Assembly (NCBI RefSeq): GCF_900109995.1
Contig: NZ_FOCB01000002.1
Coordinates: 76,247 to 140,246 of the forward strand
Source of the DNA: Pseudomonas sp. ok272
GTDB taxonomy: Bacteria; Pseudomonadota; Gammaproteobacteria; Pseudomonadales; Pseudomonadaceae
Direction: 5' to 3'
Length of the DNA stretch: 64,000 nt
In this document: positions 19,134 to 27,149 of the stretch, one piece after another
Position numbering within the stretch: the stretch's first letter is position 1
How the letters are laid out: each line of letters opens with the position of its first letter
Program-made: the position numbers and the translations under genes
Notes under the pieces: generated by a model
What the model saw: the letters and a program-made list of their open reading frames with translations, nothing else
What the model was told of the DNA's origin: nothing
The model's database searches: none

Positions 19134-19347
19134 GGGTGCATCGTTGATTGCCCTGAGGCAGATCACGGCCGCCACCTGGCGCCTGATATAGGCGCCTGCA
19201 CCGTGTGGGCCGGGATGCTTCAAGTTGTCGCAGGGACGGCCTGGAGGCGCATCTGATCCGCTTTTTAATCCAATACCTGAGTCTGTTATGCAAACAGTTG
19301 GACGCGCATAGTTCACCGGCCTGATGGAGGCTGATGAGCGAAAGACC

Positions 19348-20760
19348 ATGAGCGATAGAATCCCCGTCCGATTAGTAGAAACATTCGAGCCTTCGCGTCC
19401 AAAGATGAAGGCCAAATCCAGCGACAACCAGATCCACACCCGTAGTTTCACTGGCTTTTTCCGAACCCTGCGTGTCGCCGGCGCAGGCGTGCTGTTCCTT
19501 GCCTTCTTCGGCACCGTGTGGTTGAACTGGGGCGGCCGCCAGGCCGTGCTCTGGGACTTGGCCGAGAGTAAGTTCCACATCTTTGGCGCGACCTTCTGGC
19601 CCCAGGACTTCATCCTGCTCTCGGCGCTGCTGATCATCTGTGCCTTTGGCCTGTTCGCGATCACCGTGTTCGCTGGCCGTGTGTGGTGCGGCTACACCTG
19701 CCCGCAAAGCTCGTTCACCTGGCTGTTCATGTGGTGCGAGAAAGTCACCGAGGGCGAGCGTAACCAGCGGATCAAGCTGGCGGCTGCGCCCTGGAGCCTG
19801 AACAAGCTGTTGCGGCGCTCGGCCAAACACACGATGTGGCTGGCCATCAGCGTACTCACCGGCCTGACCTTTGTCGGCTACTTCACCCCTATCCGCCCGT
19901 TGGCCGAAGAGCTGCTGACCCTGCAGATGGCTGGCGTCAGCCTGTTCTGGGTGCTGTTCTTCACCGCCGCCACCTACATCAATGCCGGCTGGTTGCGCGA
20001 GGCGGTGTGCATGCACATGTGCCCGTATGCGCGGTTCCAGAGCGTGATGTTCGACAAAGACACCCTGACCATCTCCTACGACACTGCCCGTGGTGAGAAC
20101 CGTGGTCCGCGCAAGCGCGACGTGAAACCGGCCGAAGCCGGCCTGGGTGATTGCATCGACTGCCACCTGTGCGTCCAGGTCTGCCCCACCGGTATCGACA
20201 TCCGCGATGGCTTGCAGATGGAATGCATCGGCTGTGCGGCGTGTATCGATGCCTGTGATTCGATCATGGACAAAATGGGCTACGCGCCTGGCCTGATCAG
20301 CTACACCTCCGAGCATCAGTTGCAAGGTGGCAAGACCCATCTGCTGCGCCCACGCTTGATCGGCTATACCGCCGTGCTGCTGATCATGATCGGCGCGCTG
20401 GCGCTGGCGTTGATGGAACGGCCAATGGTGTCGCTGGACGTGAGCAAGGACCGTGGCCTGTTCCGCGAGAACAACCTGGGGCAGATCGAAAACATCTACA
20501 GCCTGAAGGTCATCAACAAGACCCAGCAGCGCCAGGACTATCGCCTGTCACTGGTGGACAGCGACGGCTTCCAGTTGCAGGGCAAGACCGAACTGAGCCT
20601 GACCCCGGGGGAGATTCTCGATGTACCGGTGTCGGTGGCGATGATCGCCGACAAGCCCCAGAGCAGCTCGCAGACGATCCGTTTCAAGATCACCGACAGC
20701 GATGAGCCGCAGATCAACAGCGTGGCGAAGAGCCGGTTTGTTGCGCCGATGAATCGCTGA
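19348..20760 (+). CDS. ccoG: CcoG, cytochrome cbb3 oxidase accessory protein
   Basis: This 470-residue membrane ferredoxin-like protein has two [4Fe-4S] sets: C269-C272-C275-C279 and C293-C296-C299-C303. Copper-reactive CxxxCP pairs lie in the membrane part (C114-GYT-C118-P and C221-MHM-C225-P). CcoG reduces Cu(II) for CuB insertion into cbb3 oxidase, and its C-terminal part is an Ig-like periplasmic domain. The start at 19348 (MSDRIPVR) matches family starts; an in-frame ATG at 19324 lies closer to the GGAGG but adds eight atypical residues. It stands apart from any ccoNOP or ccoHIS genes. Confidence 0.92.
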   Translation: MSDRIPVRLVETFEPSRPKMKAKSSDNQIHTRSFTGFFRTLRVAGAGVLFLAFFGTVWLNWGGRQAVLWDLAESKFHIFGATFWPQDFILLSALLIICAFGLFAITVFAGRVWCGYTCPQSSFTWLFMWCEKVTEGERNQRIKLAAAPWSLNKLLRRSAKHTMWLAISVLTGLTFVGYFTPIRPLAEELLTLQMAGVSLFWVLFFTAATYINAGWLREAVCMHMCPYARFQSVMFDKDTLTISYDTARGENRGPRKRDVKPAEAGLGDCIDCHLCVQVCPTGIDIRDGLQMECIGCAACIDACDSIMDKMGYAPGLISYTSEHQLQGGKTHLLRPRLIGYTAVLLIMIGALALALMERPMVSLDVSKDRGLFRENNLGQIENIYSLKVINKTQQRQDYRLSLVDSDGFQLQGKTELSLTPGEILDVPVSVAMIADKPQSSSQTIRFKITDSDEPQINSVAKSRFVAPMNR

Positions 20761-20797
20761 ACCTTTAAGATGTCGGGCAGGTTAAGACACGCACCAT

Positions 20798-20876
20798 TGT
20801 GGGAGCGAGCCCGCTCGCGAAAGCGCTGAATCAGACACTATCCATACCCGCTTCGCGAGCAGGCTCGCTCCCACAG
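20798..20876. repeat. REP pair (BIME) between ccoG and MocR gene
   Basis: Two inverted REPs, tgtgggagcgagcccgctcg at 20798 and its near complement ending at 20876, are separated by about 30 bp. Read through in frame they would add a false N-terminus (GASPLAK ... SRAGSLP) to the regulator that follows. Confidence 0.9.
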
Positions 20877-20924
20877 GTCTCACTGGTCACATTGGTTCCT
20901 CAGACTTCTCAACCCAGGTCCCCG

Positions 20925-22334
20925 ATGAAACGCTACGAAAAATTCGCCGATGACATTGCCGAACTGATTCGCTCAGGCGTCCTGGGTCCCGGCCAGCGCG
21001 TGCCATCGGTGCGCTACGCCAGCCAGACCTACGGCGTCAGCCCGTCCACGGTGTTCCAGGCCTACTACCTGCTGGAGCGCCGTGGCCTGATCCGCGCCCG
21101 GCCGCGCTCCGGCTACTTCGTCAACACCCATGCACCGAGCCCGTTCTCGGAGCCGGTGATCAGCAGCCAGGTCAACGAGTCCACCGAAGTCGACGTCAGC
21201 GAACTGGTGTTCTCGGTGCTGGATTCGATCAAGGACCCCAACACCGTGCCCTTCGGCTCGGCGTTCCCCAGCCCCATGCTGTTCCCCCTGCAACGGCTGT
21301 CACGTTCGCTGGCCAGCGCCAGCCGCGAGATGGACCCGCGCGTGGTGGTCACCGACATGTCGCCGGGCAACCCGCAACTGCGCCGGCAAATCGCCCTGCG
21401 CTACATGGTCGGCGGCCTGATGCTGCCCATGGAGGAGCTGCTGATCACCAACGGCGCACTGGAAGCCTTGAACCTGTGCCTGCAAGCGGTCACCGAGCCC
21501 GGCGACCTGGTGGCCATCGAGGCACCGGCGTTCTACGCCAGCCTGCAAGTGCTGGAACGCCTCAAGCTCAAGGCCGTGGAAATCCCCGTGCACCCGCGCG
21601 ATGGCATCGACCTGGGCGTGCTGGCGCAAACCCTGGAACGCCACCCGATCAAAGCCTGCTGGTGCATGACCAGCTTCCAGAACCCGATGGGCGCGACCAT
21701 GCCCGAGGCCAAGAAGCAGGAGTTGGTGGAGCTGCTGCGAACGCACCAAGTGCCGTTAATCGAGGACGATGTCTACGCCGAGTTGTACTACGGCCAGCAA
21801 GCGCCGAAACCGGCCAAGGCGTTCGACACCGAGGGCCTGGTGATGCACTGCGGTTCGTTCGCCAAGAGCCTGGCCCCCGGCTACCGCATCGGCTGGGTCG
21901 CCGCCGGACGCTACGCACAGAAGATCGAACGATTGAAGCTGATGACCTCCCTGTGCGCCTCGATGCCCGCCCAGGCGGCGATTGCCGACTACTTGCAACA
22001 CGGCGGCTACGACCGCCACCTGCGCAAGCTGCGCTACGCCCTGGAAGAACAGCAAAGCGCCATGCTCGCGGCCATCGCCCGCTACTTCCCGGCCCAGACC
22101 CGGGTCAGCCAGCCGGCCGGCGGTTACTTCCTGTGGTTGGAGTTGCCGGCGCAGATGGACTCGCTGAAGTTGTTCCAGATGGCCCTGGCCCAAGGCATCA
22201 GCATCGCCCCGGGGCCGATCTTTTCCCCGACCCAGCGCTTTCGCAACTGTATCCGCCTGAACTACGGCAGCCCGTGGACCGAGGACAGCGAGAAGGCGAT
22301 GGAAACGTTGGGGCGGATTGTGCGCTCGTTCTAA
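20925..22334 (+). CDS. MocR-type regulator (GntR HTH fused to aminotransferase)
   Basis: This 469-residue protein has an N-terminal GntR winged helix (residues 1-66: YEKFADDIAELIRSGVL, then RVPSVRYASQTYGVSPSTVF). A fold-type I aminotransferase domain with the PLP lysine K314 in SFAKSLAPGYRIGW follows. MocR proteins use PLP and an amino compound to control a nearby gene. The start at 20925 is chosen over a longer frame because the extra 42 codons are translated REP sequence. The likely target is not obvious; the upstream ccoG is unrelated. An 11-bp hairpin follows the stop. Confidence 0.9.
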   Translation: MKRYEKFADDIAELIRSGVLGPGQRVPSVRYASQTYGVSPSTVFQAYYLLERRGLIRARPRSGYFVNTHAPSPFSEPVISSQVNESTEVDVSELVFSVLDSIKDPNTVPFGSAFPSPMLFPLQRLSRSLASASREMDPRVVVTDMSPGNPQLRRQIALRYMVGGLMLPMEELLITNGALEALNLCLQAVTEPGDLVAIEAPAFYASLQVLERLKLKAVEIPVHPRDGIDLGVLAQTLERHPIKACWCMTSFQNPMGATMPEAKKQELVELLRTHQVPLIEDDVYAELYYGQQAPKPAKAFDTEGLVMHCGSFAKSLAPGYRIGWVAAGRYAQKIERLKLMTSLCASMPAQAAIADYLQHGGYDRHLRKLRYALEEQQSAMLAAIARYFPAQTRVSQPAGGYFLWLELPAQMDSLKLFQMALAQGISIAPGPIFSPTQRFRNCIRLNYGSPWTEDSEKAMETLGRIVRSF

Positions 22335-22345
22335 CGGGCGATAAG

Positions 22346-22373
22346 AACCCTGCCGACAGGCATCGGCAGGGTT
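22346..22373 (+). terminator. Hairpin after the MocR gene
   Basis: AACCCTGCCGA (22346-22356) pairs perfectly with TCGGCAGGGTT (22363-22373) across a 6-nt loop, 12 nt after the stop codon. No T-run follows, so it may act as a weak terminator or mRNA 3'-end stabiliser. Confidence 0.6.
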
Positions 22374-22393
22374 ACGGGATCAAGCGGGAGTAC

Positions 22394-22560
22394 CTAGTGT
22401 CCTGTCTTGGAAATACGTTACCTTTTTGACGAGCATCTGTTGCTGCCAGGCAAGGCGCCGCGACGAGTCATAGCAGGGCTATGGCGAGGAGTGGCAACGC
22501 AGCATGGCGGCGACAGGTGCCGTCAAAAGGGAACAGCTTATTTCCGAGACAGGACACTAG
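22394..22560. mobile_element. 167-bp MITE with long inverted repeats
   Basis: The left end CTAGTGTCCTGTCTTGGAAA and right end TTTCCGAGACAGGACACTAG are near-perfect inverted repeats, and the imperfect pairing continues to the centre (CATAGC ... GCTATG), so the whole element can fold into one long hairpin. No transposase fits inside. CTAG at each end may be the outermost inverted repeat or a 4-bp target duplication. It sits between the MocR gene and the stop of a leftward unknown gene, 25 bp away. The donor IS family was not recognised. Confidence 0.8.
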
Positions 22561-22585
22561 CAGCATTCGTTGACGCCAACACCGG

Positions 22586-23464
22586 TCAATCACCGGTACT
22601 CCAGCGCACTCCTTTGGCCACGACCTCCAATGTCATGGGCTGCGGACGAGGATTCCACATCACATTTTCCGCCCCCAGAAATGAATCAGAGAAGTAGTGC
22701 TGCCGGTAATCTTGCGTGCGCCCAGCCTGGGTGTAGCGATACGTCGGGGCGTTGATTTCGTCGTGGTACGACCTTAAGAACGTGTAGGTAAACTTCAGAT
22801 CTTTTTCTATCTCCGCAAACGCAATGGAACTCTTCGCGTCGACCGCTGGCAACGCCAACAGAAACTCACGAAGTCTACCGGGCCTTAAATCGTTCAGGGC
22901 ATCCTCCAGCCCTGCATCATTGATTACCGCGTAAAACGTCCTCATAGCTCGGGAAGCCACTCCCAACTTTTGGTACAGTTCAAGTTGATCGAGGGTGGGG
23001 TCTTCTGGTGGTTCTACATGCGTGGGGAGGCTATTAAACCGAAAATCTTTCCGGACATTCCTTAACCATATAAGCCCCGACGCCACCGGTTCAATGAAAA
23101 AACGCGTTGGCATCGACTTCTCTTCCAATGCCACCAGGTGCCGAACGTCCTGTTTCCGCCCACGCACATCGCGCATGTTTTCCATGCTCAGAAAGTAGCC
23201 CCAGAACTTACCCGACCCCACACGCGCCGTATAACGATCATGTTCCGAGCGAAAGTGAATCATGAGCGGTTCTATATTCTCATCATCGGCAACGGTCAAA
23301 AATCCCCCCTCGTTGTCACGTTGACGAATGTACTCAGCCCGCTGCGAACGCGTCAGCCGGGGCCGCTTCAATCGGTGCTCCATCAACTCATAGTTGAGCA
23401 CCAACGGTTTGCCGTCAATATACAGGTGGGCCGCTATCGACTTTTCTATATCTTCCTTATTCAT
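22586..23464 (-). CDS. Unrecognised 292-residue cytoplasmic protein
   Basis: The protein has no signal peptide or membrane segment and is rich in charged and aromatic residues (SEHDRYTARVGSGKFWGYFL; HYFSDSFLGAENVMWNPRP). AAGGATG lies before ATG 23464. A 63-residue gene lies 65 bp upstream on the same strand, so the two probably form an operon. Base composition is lower in GC than the neighbours, suggesting acquisition. No domain was recognised. Possible roles include an orphan effector/immunity or defence component, but nothing visible proves one. Confidence 0.6.
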   Translation of the reverse strand: MNKEDIEKSIAAHLYIDGKPLVLNYELMEHRLKRPRLTRSQRAEYIRQRDNEGGFLTVADDENIEPLMIHFRSEHDRYTARVGSGKFWGYFLSMENMRDVRGRKQDVRHLVALEEKSMPTRFFIEPVASGLIWLRNVRKDFRFNSLPTHVEPPEDPTLDQLELYQKLGVASRAMRTFYAVINDAGLEDALNDLRPGRLREFLLALPAVDAKSSIAFAEIEKDLKFTYTFLRSYHDEINAPTYRYTQAGRTQDYRQHYFSDSFLGAENVMWNPRPQPMTLEVVAKGVRWSTGD

Positions 23465-23529
23465 AAAACATCCTTGTTATTTAGAACGCTATTCCATTCA
23501 AAAAATGTACCGACTCAAAGCCAACACAA

Positions 23530-23721
23530 CTACTCGGAACCCTCTGGCTCGGCACTTTTTATCACCGTTCGTCTGCGCCGATGCACAACCAATTGATCGG
23601 CCACGTCTGTCATTGTCTCCAACAAATTGGGGTGTGATGTGGGCCCGTAATTTCTGTACAGATAATTCACTACGCAACTGTCCCAAAAAGCCACTTCATC
23701 ATCATAAATATCCATATTCAT
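23530..23721 (-). CDS. Unrecognised 63-residue protein upstream of the 292-residue gene
   Basis: It starts MNMDIYDDEVAFWDSCVVNY and ends in a basic-acidic tail (HRRRRTVIKSAEPEGSE). A GGAG precedes the ATG at 23721 by a few bases; a second in-frame ATG lies at 23715. It is acidic at the N-terminus and basic at the C-terminus, with no membrane segment. It is co-directional with the larger unknown gene, 65 bp before it. Short length and unknown family keep confidence moderate. Confidence 0.45.
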   Translation of the reverse strand: MNMDIYDDEVAFWDSCVVNYLYRNYGPTSHPNLLETMTDVADQLVVHRRRRTVIKSAEPEGSE

Positions 23722-23840
23722 TACGCTCCGCTATTTCAGTTAGTACCGTACTTACCGCCGGCGACAACAAGCGTAACGCACCCCTCTTTAAAGACTCAAC
23801 AACCAGCCCCTATCAATACACCACTAAAAATTTCAAACAC

Positions 23841-23887
23841 AAAAAAAGCCCGCAGCACACACTTAAACTATTAAGTACGCGGTGGGC
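23841..23887 (-). terminator. Rho-independent terminator of the SDR gene
   Basis: On the minus strand, GCCCACCGC pairs with the GCTGCGGGC arm (one mismatch) around an AT-rich loop containing ACTTAATAGTTTAAGT, followed by seven T. It lies about 85 nt past the SDR stop and should also isolate the unknown gene pair from it. Confidence 0.65.
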
Positions 23888-23970
23888 GCAATACATCATT
23901 CATTGACAACGACTACTGATAAAACGTGTGAGTGCCAAACACACCCGCACACGAATACGCAGGTGCCGGT

Positions 23971-24717
23971 TTAGCGCCCGCCCCCCAAGTCAATAAAAGT
24001 CCCCGTGGCATAGGACGCTTTGTCCGACAGCAACCAGACGATCGCCTCGGCCACCTCTTCCGGACGCCCGCCTCGGGCCATGGGAATGCCCGATTCCAGC
24101 TTGCTGACCCGGTCCGGGTCGCCGCTCAGGGCGTGGAAATCGGTGTAGATGTAGCCGGGGCGCACCGCGTTGACGCGAATGCCCTCGCCGGCGACTTCCT
24201 TGGACAGGCCGATGGTGAACGCGTCCAGCGCGCCCTTGGAGGCGGCGTAATCCACGTACTCATTGGGCGAACCCAAGCGCGAAGCCACCGAGGAGACGTT
24301 GACGATACTGCCACCCTGCCCGCCATGCTTGGGCGACATGCGCAGCAGCGCGTGCTTGGCACAGAGGATCGGCGCCAGCACGTTGGTTTTCATGACCTTG
24401 AGGATGCGAAACTCGGACATCTCGTCCACCCGAGACTTCTGCCCGACGGTGCCGGCATTGTTGACCAGGGCGGTGACTCGTCCCAACTCGGTGTCGACAC
24501 GGTGGAACAGGCTGATCACCTCGTCCTCGATACTGACGTCGGCCCGCACCGCGATGGCCTGGACGCCCAAGGCCCGGACTTGCTCCAGGACCTTGATCGC
24601 GGCCTGTTCGTCGGCGTGGTAGTTGATGCAAATCCGATAGCCTTGCCCGGCAGCGAGCAGCGCCGTGGCCGCACCAATGCCACGGCTGCCGCCCGTGATG
24701 ACGATGACCTTGTCCAT
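23971..24717 (-). CDS. SDR family NAD(P)-dependent oxidoreductase
   Basis: This 248-residue classical short-chain dehydrogenase has the cofactor motif TGGSRGIG at residues 7-14, NNAG, catalytic Ser in VNVSSVAS and Y-x-x-x-K in VDYAASKGALD. RVNAVRPGYIYTDFH and the C-terminal TGTFIDLGGGR are typical. The N-terminal TGxxxGIG and basic residues are compatible with NADP. The start at 24717 has AGGGGGAG upstream; an in-frame extension to 24771 lacks support. It appears monocistronic; the substrate cannot be read from sequence. Confidence 0.9.
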   Translation of the reverse strand: MDKVIVITGGSRGIGAATALLAAGQGYRICINYHADEQAAIKVLEQVRALGVQAIAVRADVSIEDEVISLFHRVDTELGRVTALVNNAGTVGQKSRVDEMSEFRILKVMKTNVLAPILCAKHALLRMSPKHGGQGGSIVNVSSVASRLGSPNEYVDYAASKGALDAFTIGLSKEVAGEGIRVNAVRPGYIYTDFHALSGDPDRVSKLESGIPMARGGRPEEVAEAIVWLLSDKASYATGTFIDLGGGR

Positions 24718-24794
24718 GCTGCTCTCCCCCTGGTCAGAGCTGAAACCTTGCGCGCAAGAATACTCGTCCATGCGGGGAATTGAACAGACATCCG

Positions 24795-24819
24795 TGACGA
24801 GTGAGCTTGCTCGCCACAG
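24795..24819. repeat. Single degenerate REP
   Basis: tgacgagtgagcttgctcgc followed by cacag is a lone REP half-element between the convergent-end side of the c-di-GMP gene and the SDR start region. Confidence 0.6.
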
Positions 24820-24846
24820 ACCGGGCGGGGCTGACTGGCGCTGTGC

Positions 24847-26928
24847 TTAAACGACGGCCACTTGCTCCGCCCGAAGGATATCGACCATAAACCGCTCGGC
24901 CGGTAGCGGGTGCCCCAACAGGTAACCCTGCAACGCATCGCAGCCCAGTTGGGTCAGGAAGTCCTGCTGCATGCCGGTTTCCACCCCCTCGGCGACGATC
25001 CTCAGGCCCAAGGCCTGGCCCAGTGCGACGATGGCCGAGACGATGGCGGCGTCGTCGCTGTCATGTTCCAGGTCACGGACAAAGCCGCGGTCGATCTTCA
25101 GTTCGTTGGCGGGCAGGCGCTTGAGGTACATCAGGCTGGAATAGCCGGTGCCAAAGTCGTCGATGGACAGGTCGACGCCCATCGCCGACAGCTCTTGCAG
25201 CACCGTCATGCTCGCGTCGGCGTCACTCATGGCGGTGGTCTCGGTGATTTCCAGGGTCAGGCTGTTGGCCGGCAAGCCGTGGGTGGCCAGGGCCTTGGCG
25301 ACGCTTTGGACCAGCCCCGCGTGACAGAACTGCAAGGCTGACAGGTTCACCGCAATGCGCCAGTCGGTGTAACCCTGAAGGTGCCAGACGCGCATCTGCC
25401 GGCACGCTTCGTTGAGCACCCAGTCACCAATCGGGATGATCAGGCCGGTCTTTTCCGCCAGCTCGATGAAGCTGTCCGGCAGCATCAGGCCCTGCGTCGG
25501 GTGCTCCCAGCGCAGCAAGGCTTCGGCACCCACCGGGTGGCCGTTGCCGGCGGAGAACTTGGGTTGGTAATACAGGCTGAACTGTTGCTGCTCCACCGCA
25601 TTGCGCAGGTCCTGCAACAGTTGCAGTTGCCGGCGAGCGTCGTTGTTCATCGACGCATCGAAGAAGCGGTAGCCATTCTTGCCGGTGCCCTTGGCGTGGT
25701 ACATCGCCGCATCGGCGTTCATCAGCAGCTCTTGCGGCGTCAGCCCGTTGCCGGGGTAGATCGCGATGCCCACGCTGGCGGAGATCTGCAGGTCGTGTTC
25801 ACCGACCCGGAACGCGCGCGAGATCAGCCCCACCTGGCGTGCCGCCAGGCGCAAGGCATCGTCCGGTTCGGCGAGCTGCACCAGCAAGACGAATTCATCG
25901 CCGCCGATCCGCGCCAGGGTGTCCTGGCTGCGCAAATCTTCACGCAGGCGCAGGCCAACTTCGCGCAGCAACTGGTCACCCATGTGGTGGCCGAAGGCAT
26001 CGTTGACCGGCTTGAAGCCGTCCAGGTCAATGAACATCAGGGCAAAACACCCGCCCTGCTCCTGCACCAAGTGCATGGCCTGATCGATACGGTCGGCCAG
26101 CAACACCCGGTTCGGCAACTCGGTGAGGGGGTCGTGCAGGGCCAACTGGGTCAGTTCACGGTTGGCCAGGGTCAGGGAATTGGCCAGCTCGGCGGTGCGC
26201 GCCTCCAGGCGCGCATCGAGGACCGAAGTCAGCAAGGCGATACTCAACACCGCCAGGGTCGTCACCAGCACCAGGTTGTCCAGGCCCTTGCCGCTCAACC
26301 CATCGATGGCTGCACCGCAGAAGCTGCCATCGGGGAAGCGTGCCGCCGCCATCCCGGTGTAATGCATGCCGACGATGGCAATGCCCATGACCACCGCCGC
26401 GCCCGCCCGCGCCAGGCGTACGTGCGGGGTGTTCTGGCGCAGGTGGAACGCGATCCACAACGCGGCGGCCGAGGCCCCGATGGCAATCATCAGGGAGGCG
26501 CCAAACAGCGTCGGGTCGTAGTCGATACCGGGGGTCATGCGCATGGCTGCCATGCCGGTGTAATGCATGGCACTGATCCCGGCGCCCATGATCAAGGCGC
26601 CGAACGCCAGTTGCCAGATCGGCAAACGCTCCTGGCTGACCAGCCACAAGGCAAAGCCGCACGACACGATGGCGATCACCAACGACAACACGGTGATGCC
26701 CATGTCGTAGCCCAGGTCGATGGGCAAGTCGAAGGCCAGCATGCCGATGAAGTGCATCGACCAGACCCCCACGCCCATGGCCAGCGCGCCGCCGCCGGTC
26801 CATAAATGAACCGCCCGCCCCTTGGCCGTGGCAATGCGCCCGGTCATGTCCAAGGCGGTGTAGGAAGCGAGGATGGCCACGCATAGAGAGATCAGAACGA
26901 GGGCGGGGGAATAGCTACCGATGAGCAT
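24847..26928 (-). CDS. MHYT-GGDEF-EAL c-di-GMP protein (MucR/NbdA-like)
   Basis: This 693-residue inner-membrane protein has seven helices with the MHYT repeats MHFIGM (58-63), MHYTGM (121-126) and MHYTGM (188-193), a proposed sensor of gases through metal. A GGDEF domain follows with intact GGDEF at 342-346 and an RxxD inhibitory site R333-D336, then an EAL domain with EAL at 469-471. Both synthesis and hydrolysis of c-di-GMP look possible. The length is close to P. aeruginosa MucR, which links c-di-GMP to alginate, while NbdA is longer. Orthology is not proven. GAGAAG precedes the ATG. Monocistronic. Confidence 0.92.
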   Translation of the reverse strand: MLIGSYSPALVLISLCVAILASYTALDMTGRIATAKGRAVHLWTGGGALAMGVGVWSMHFIGMLAFDLPIDLGYDMGITVLSLVIAIVSCGFALWLVSQERLPIWQLAFGALIMGAGISAMHYTGMAAMRMTPGIDYDPTLFGASLMIAIGASAAALWIAFHLRQNTPHVRLARAGAAVVMGIAIVGMHYTGMAAARFPDGSFCGAAIDGLSGKGLDNLVLVTTLAVLSIALLTSVLDARLEARTAELANSLTLANRELTQLALHDPLTELPNRVLLADRIDQAMHLVQEQGGCFALMFIDLDGFKPVNDAFGHHMGDQLLREVGLRLREDLRSQDTLARIGGDEFVLLVQLAEPDDALRLAARQVGLISRAFRVGEHDLQISASVGIAIYPGNGLTPQELLMNADAAMYHAKGTGKNGYRFFDASMNNDARRQLQLLQDLRNAVEQQQFSLYYQPKFSAGNGHPVGAEALLRWEHPTQGLMLPDSFIELAEKTGLIIPIGDWVLNEACRQMRVWHLQGYTDWRIAVNLSALQFCHAGLVQSVAKALATHGLPANSLTLEITETTAMSDADASMTVLQELSAMGVDLSIDDFGTGYSSLMYLKRLPANELKIDRGFVRDLEHDSDDAAIVSAIVALGQALGLRIVAEGVETGMQQDFLTQLGCDALQGYLLGHPLPAERFMVDILRAEQVAVV

Positions 26929-27106
26929 GGGACTTCTCGCAGATACCCCGCGTTTCTTGCGTCCATGCTCACGAGGCTAAAGTCGGCGATTGTACTGATT
27001 CCGTTGGCGAACGCACCGAAAAAGTCATCAAAAGGCCAGCATTTTCGCGGAAAACATGTAACAAGGCTGAACATGCCCTTACAGGGTGTAAGGGTGTGTG
27101 CCGGTC

Positions 27107-27135
27107 TTTTCGCGGGCAAGCCTCGCTCCGACAGG
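27107..27135. repeat. Single REP upstream of the c-di-GMP gene
   Basis: ttttcgcgggcaagcctcgc then tccgacagg forms a lone REP in the 221-bp gap between the c-di-GMP gene and opmB. The gap should also hold the c-di-GMP gene promoter, which was not fixed. Confidence 0.7.
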
Positions 27136-27149
27136 GGCGGGTGCTGGCG

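Noticed and set aside
20799..20924. Longer N-terminus for the MocR regulator
   Set aside because: The added residues (GASPLAK ... SRAGSLP) are translated REP sequence, and the GntR domain starts at MKRYEKF.
22407..22697. 96-codon frame across the MITE
   Set aside because: It is created by the MITE hairpin and continues antisense into the 292-residue gene; no ribosome site.
25381..26805. 474-codon frame antisense to the c-di-GMP gene
   Set aside because: A high-GC codon-bias shadow: His/Gln/Arg-rich with no domain, while the other strand encodes intact MHYT, GGDEF and EAL motifs.
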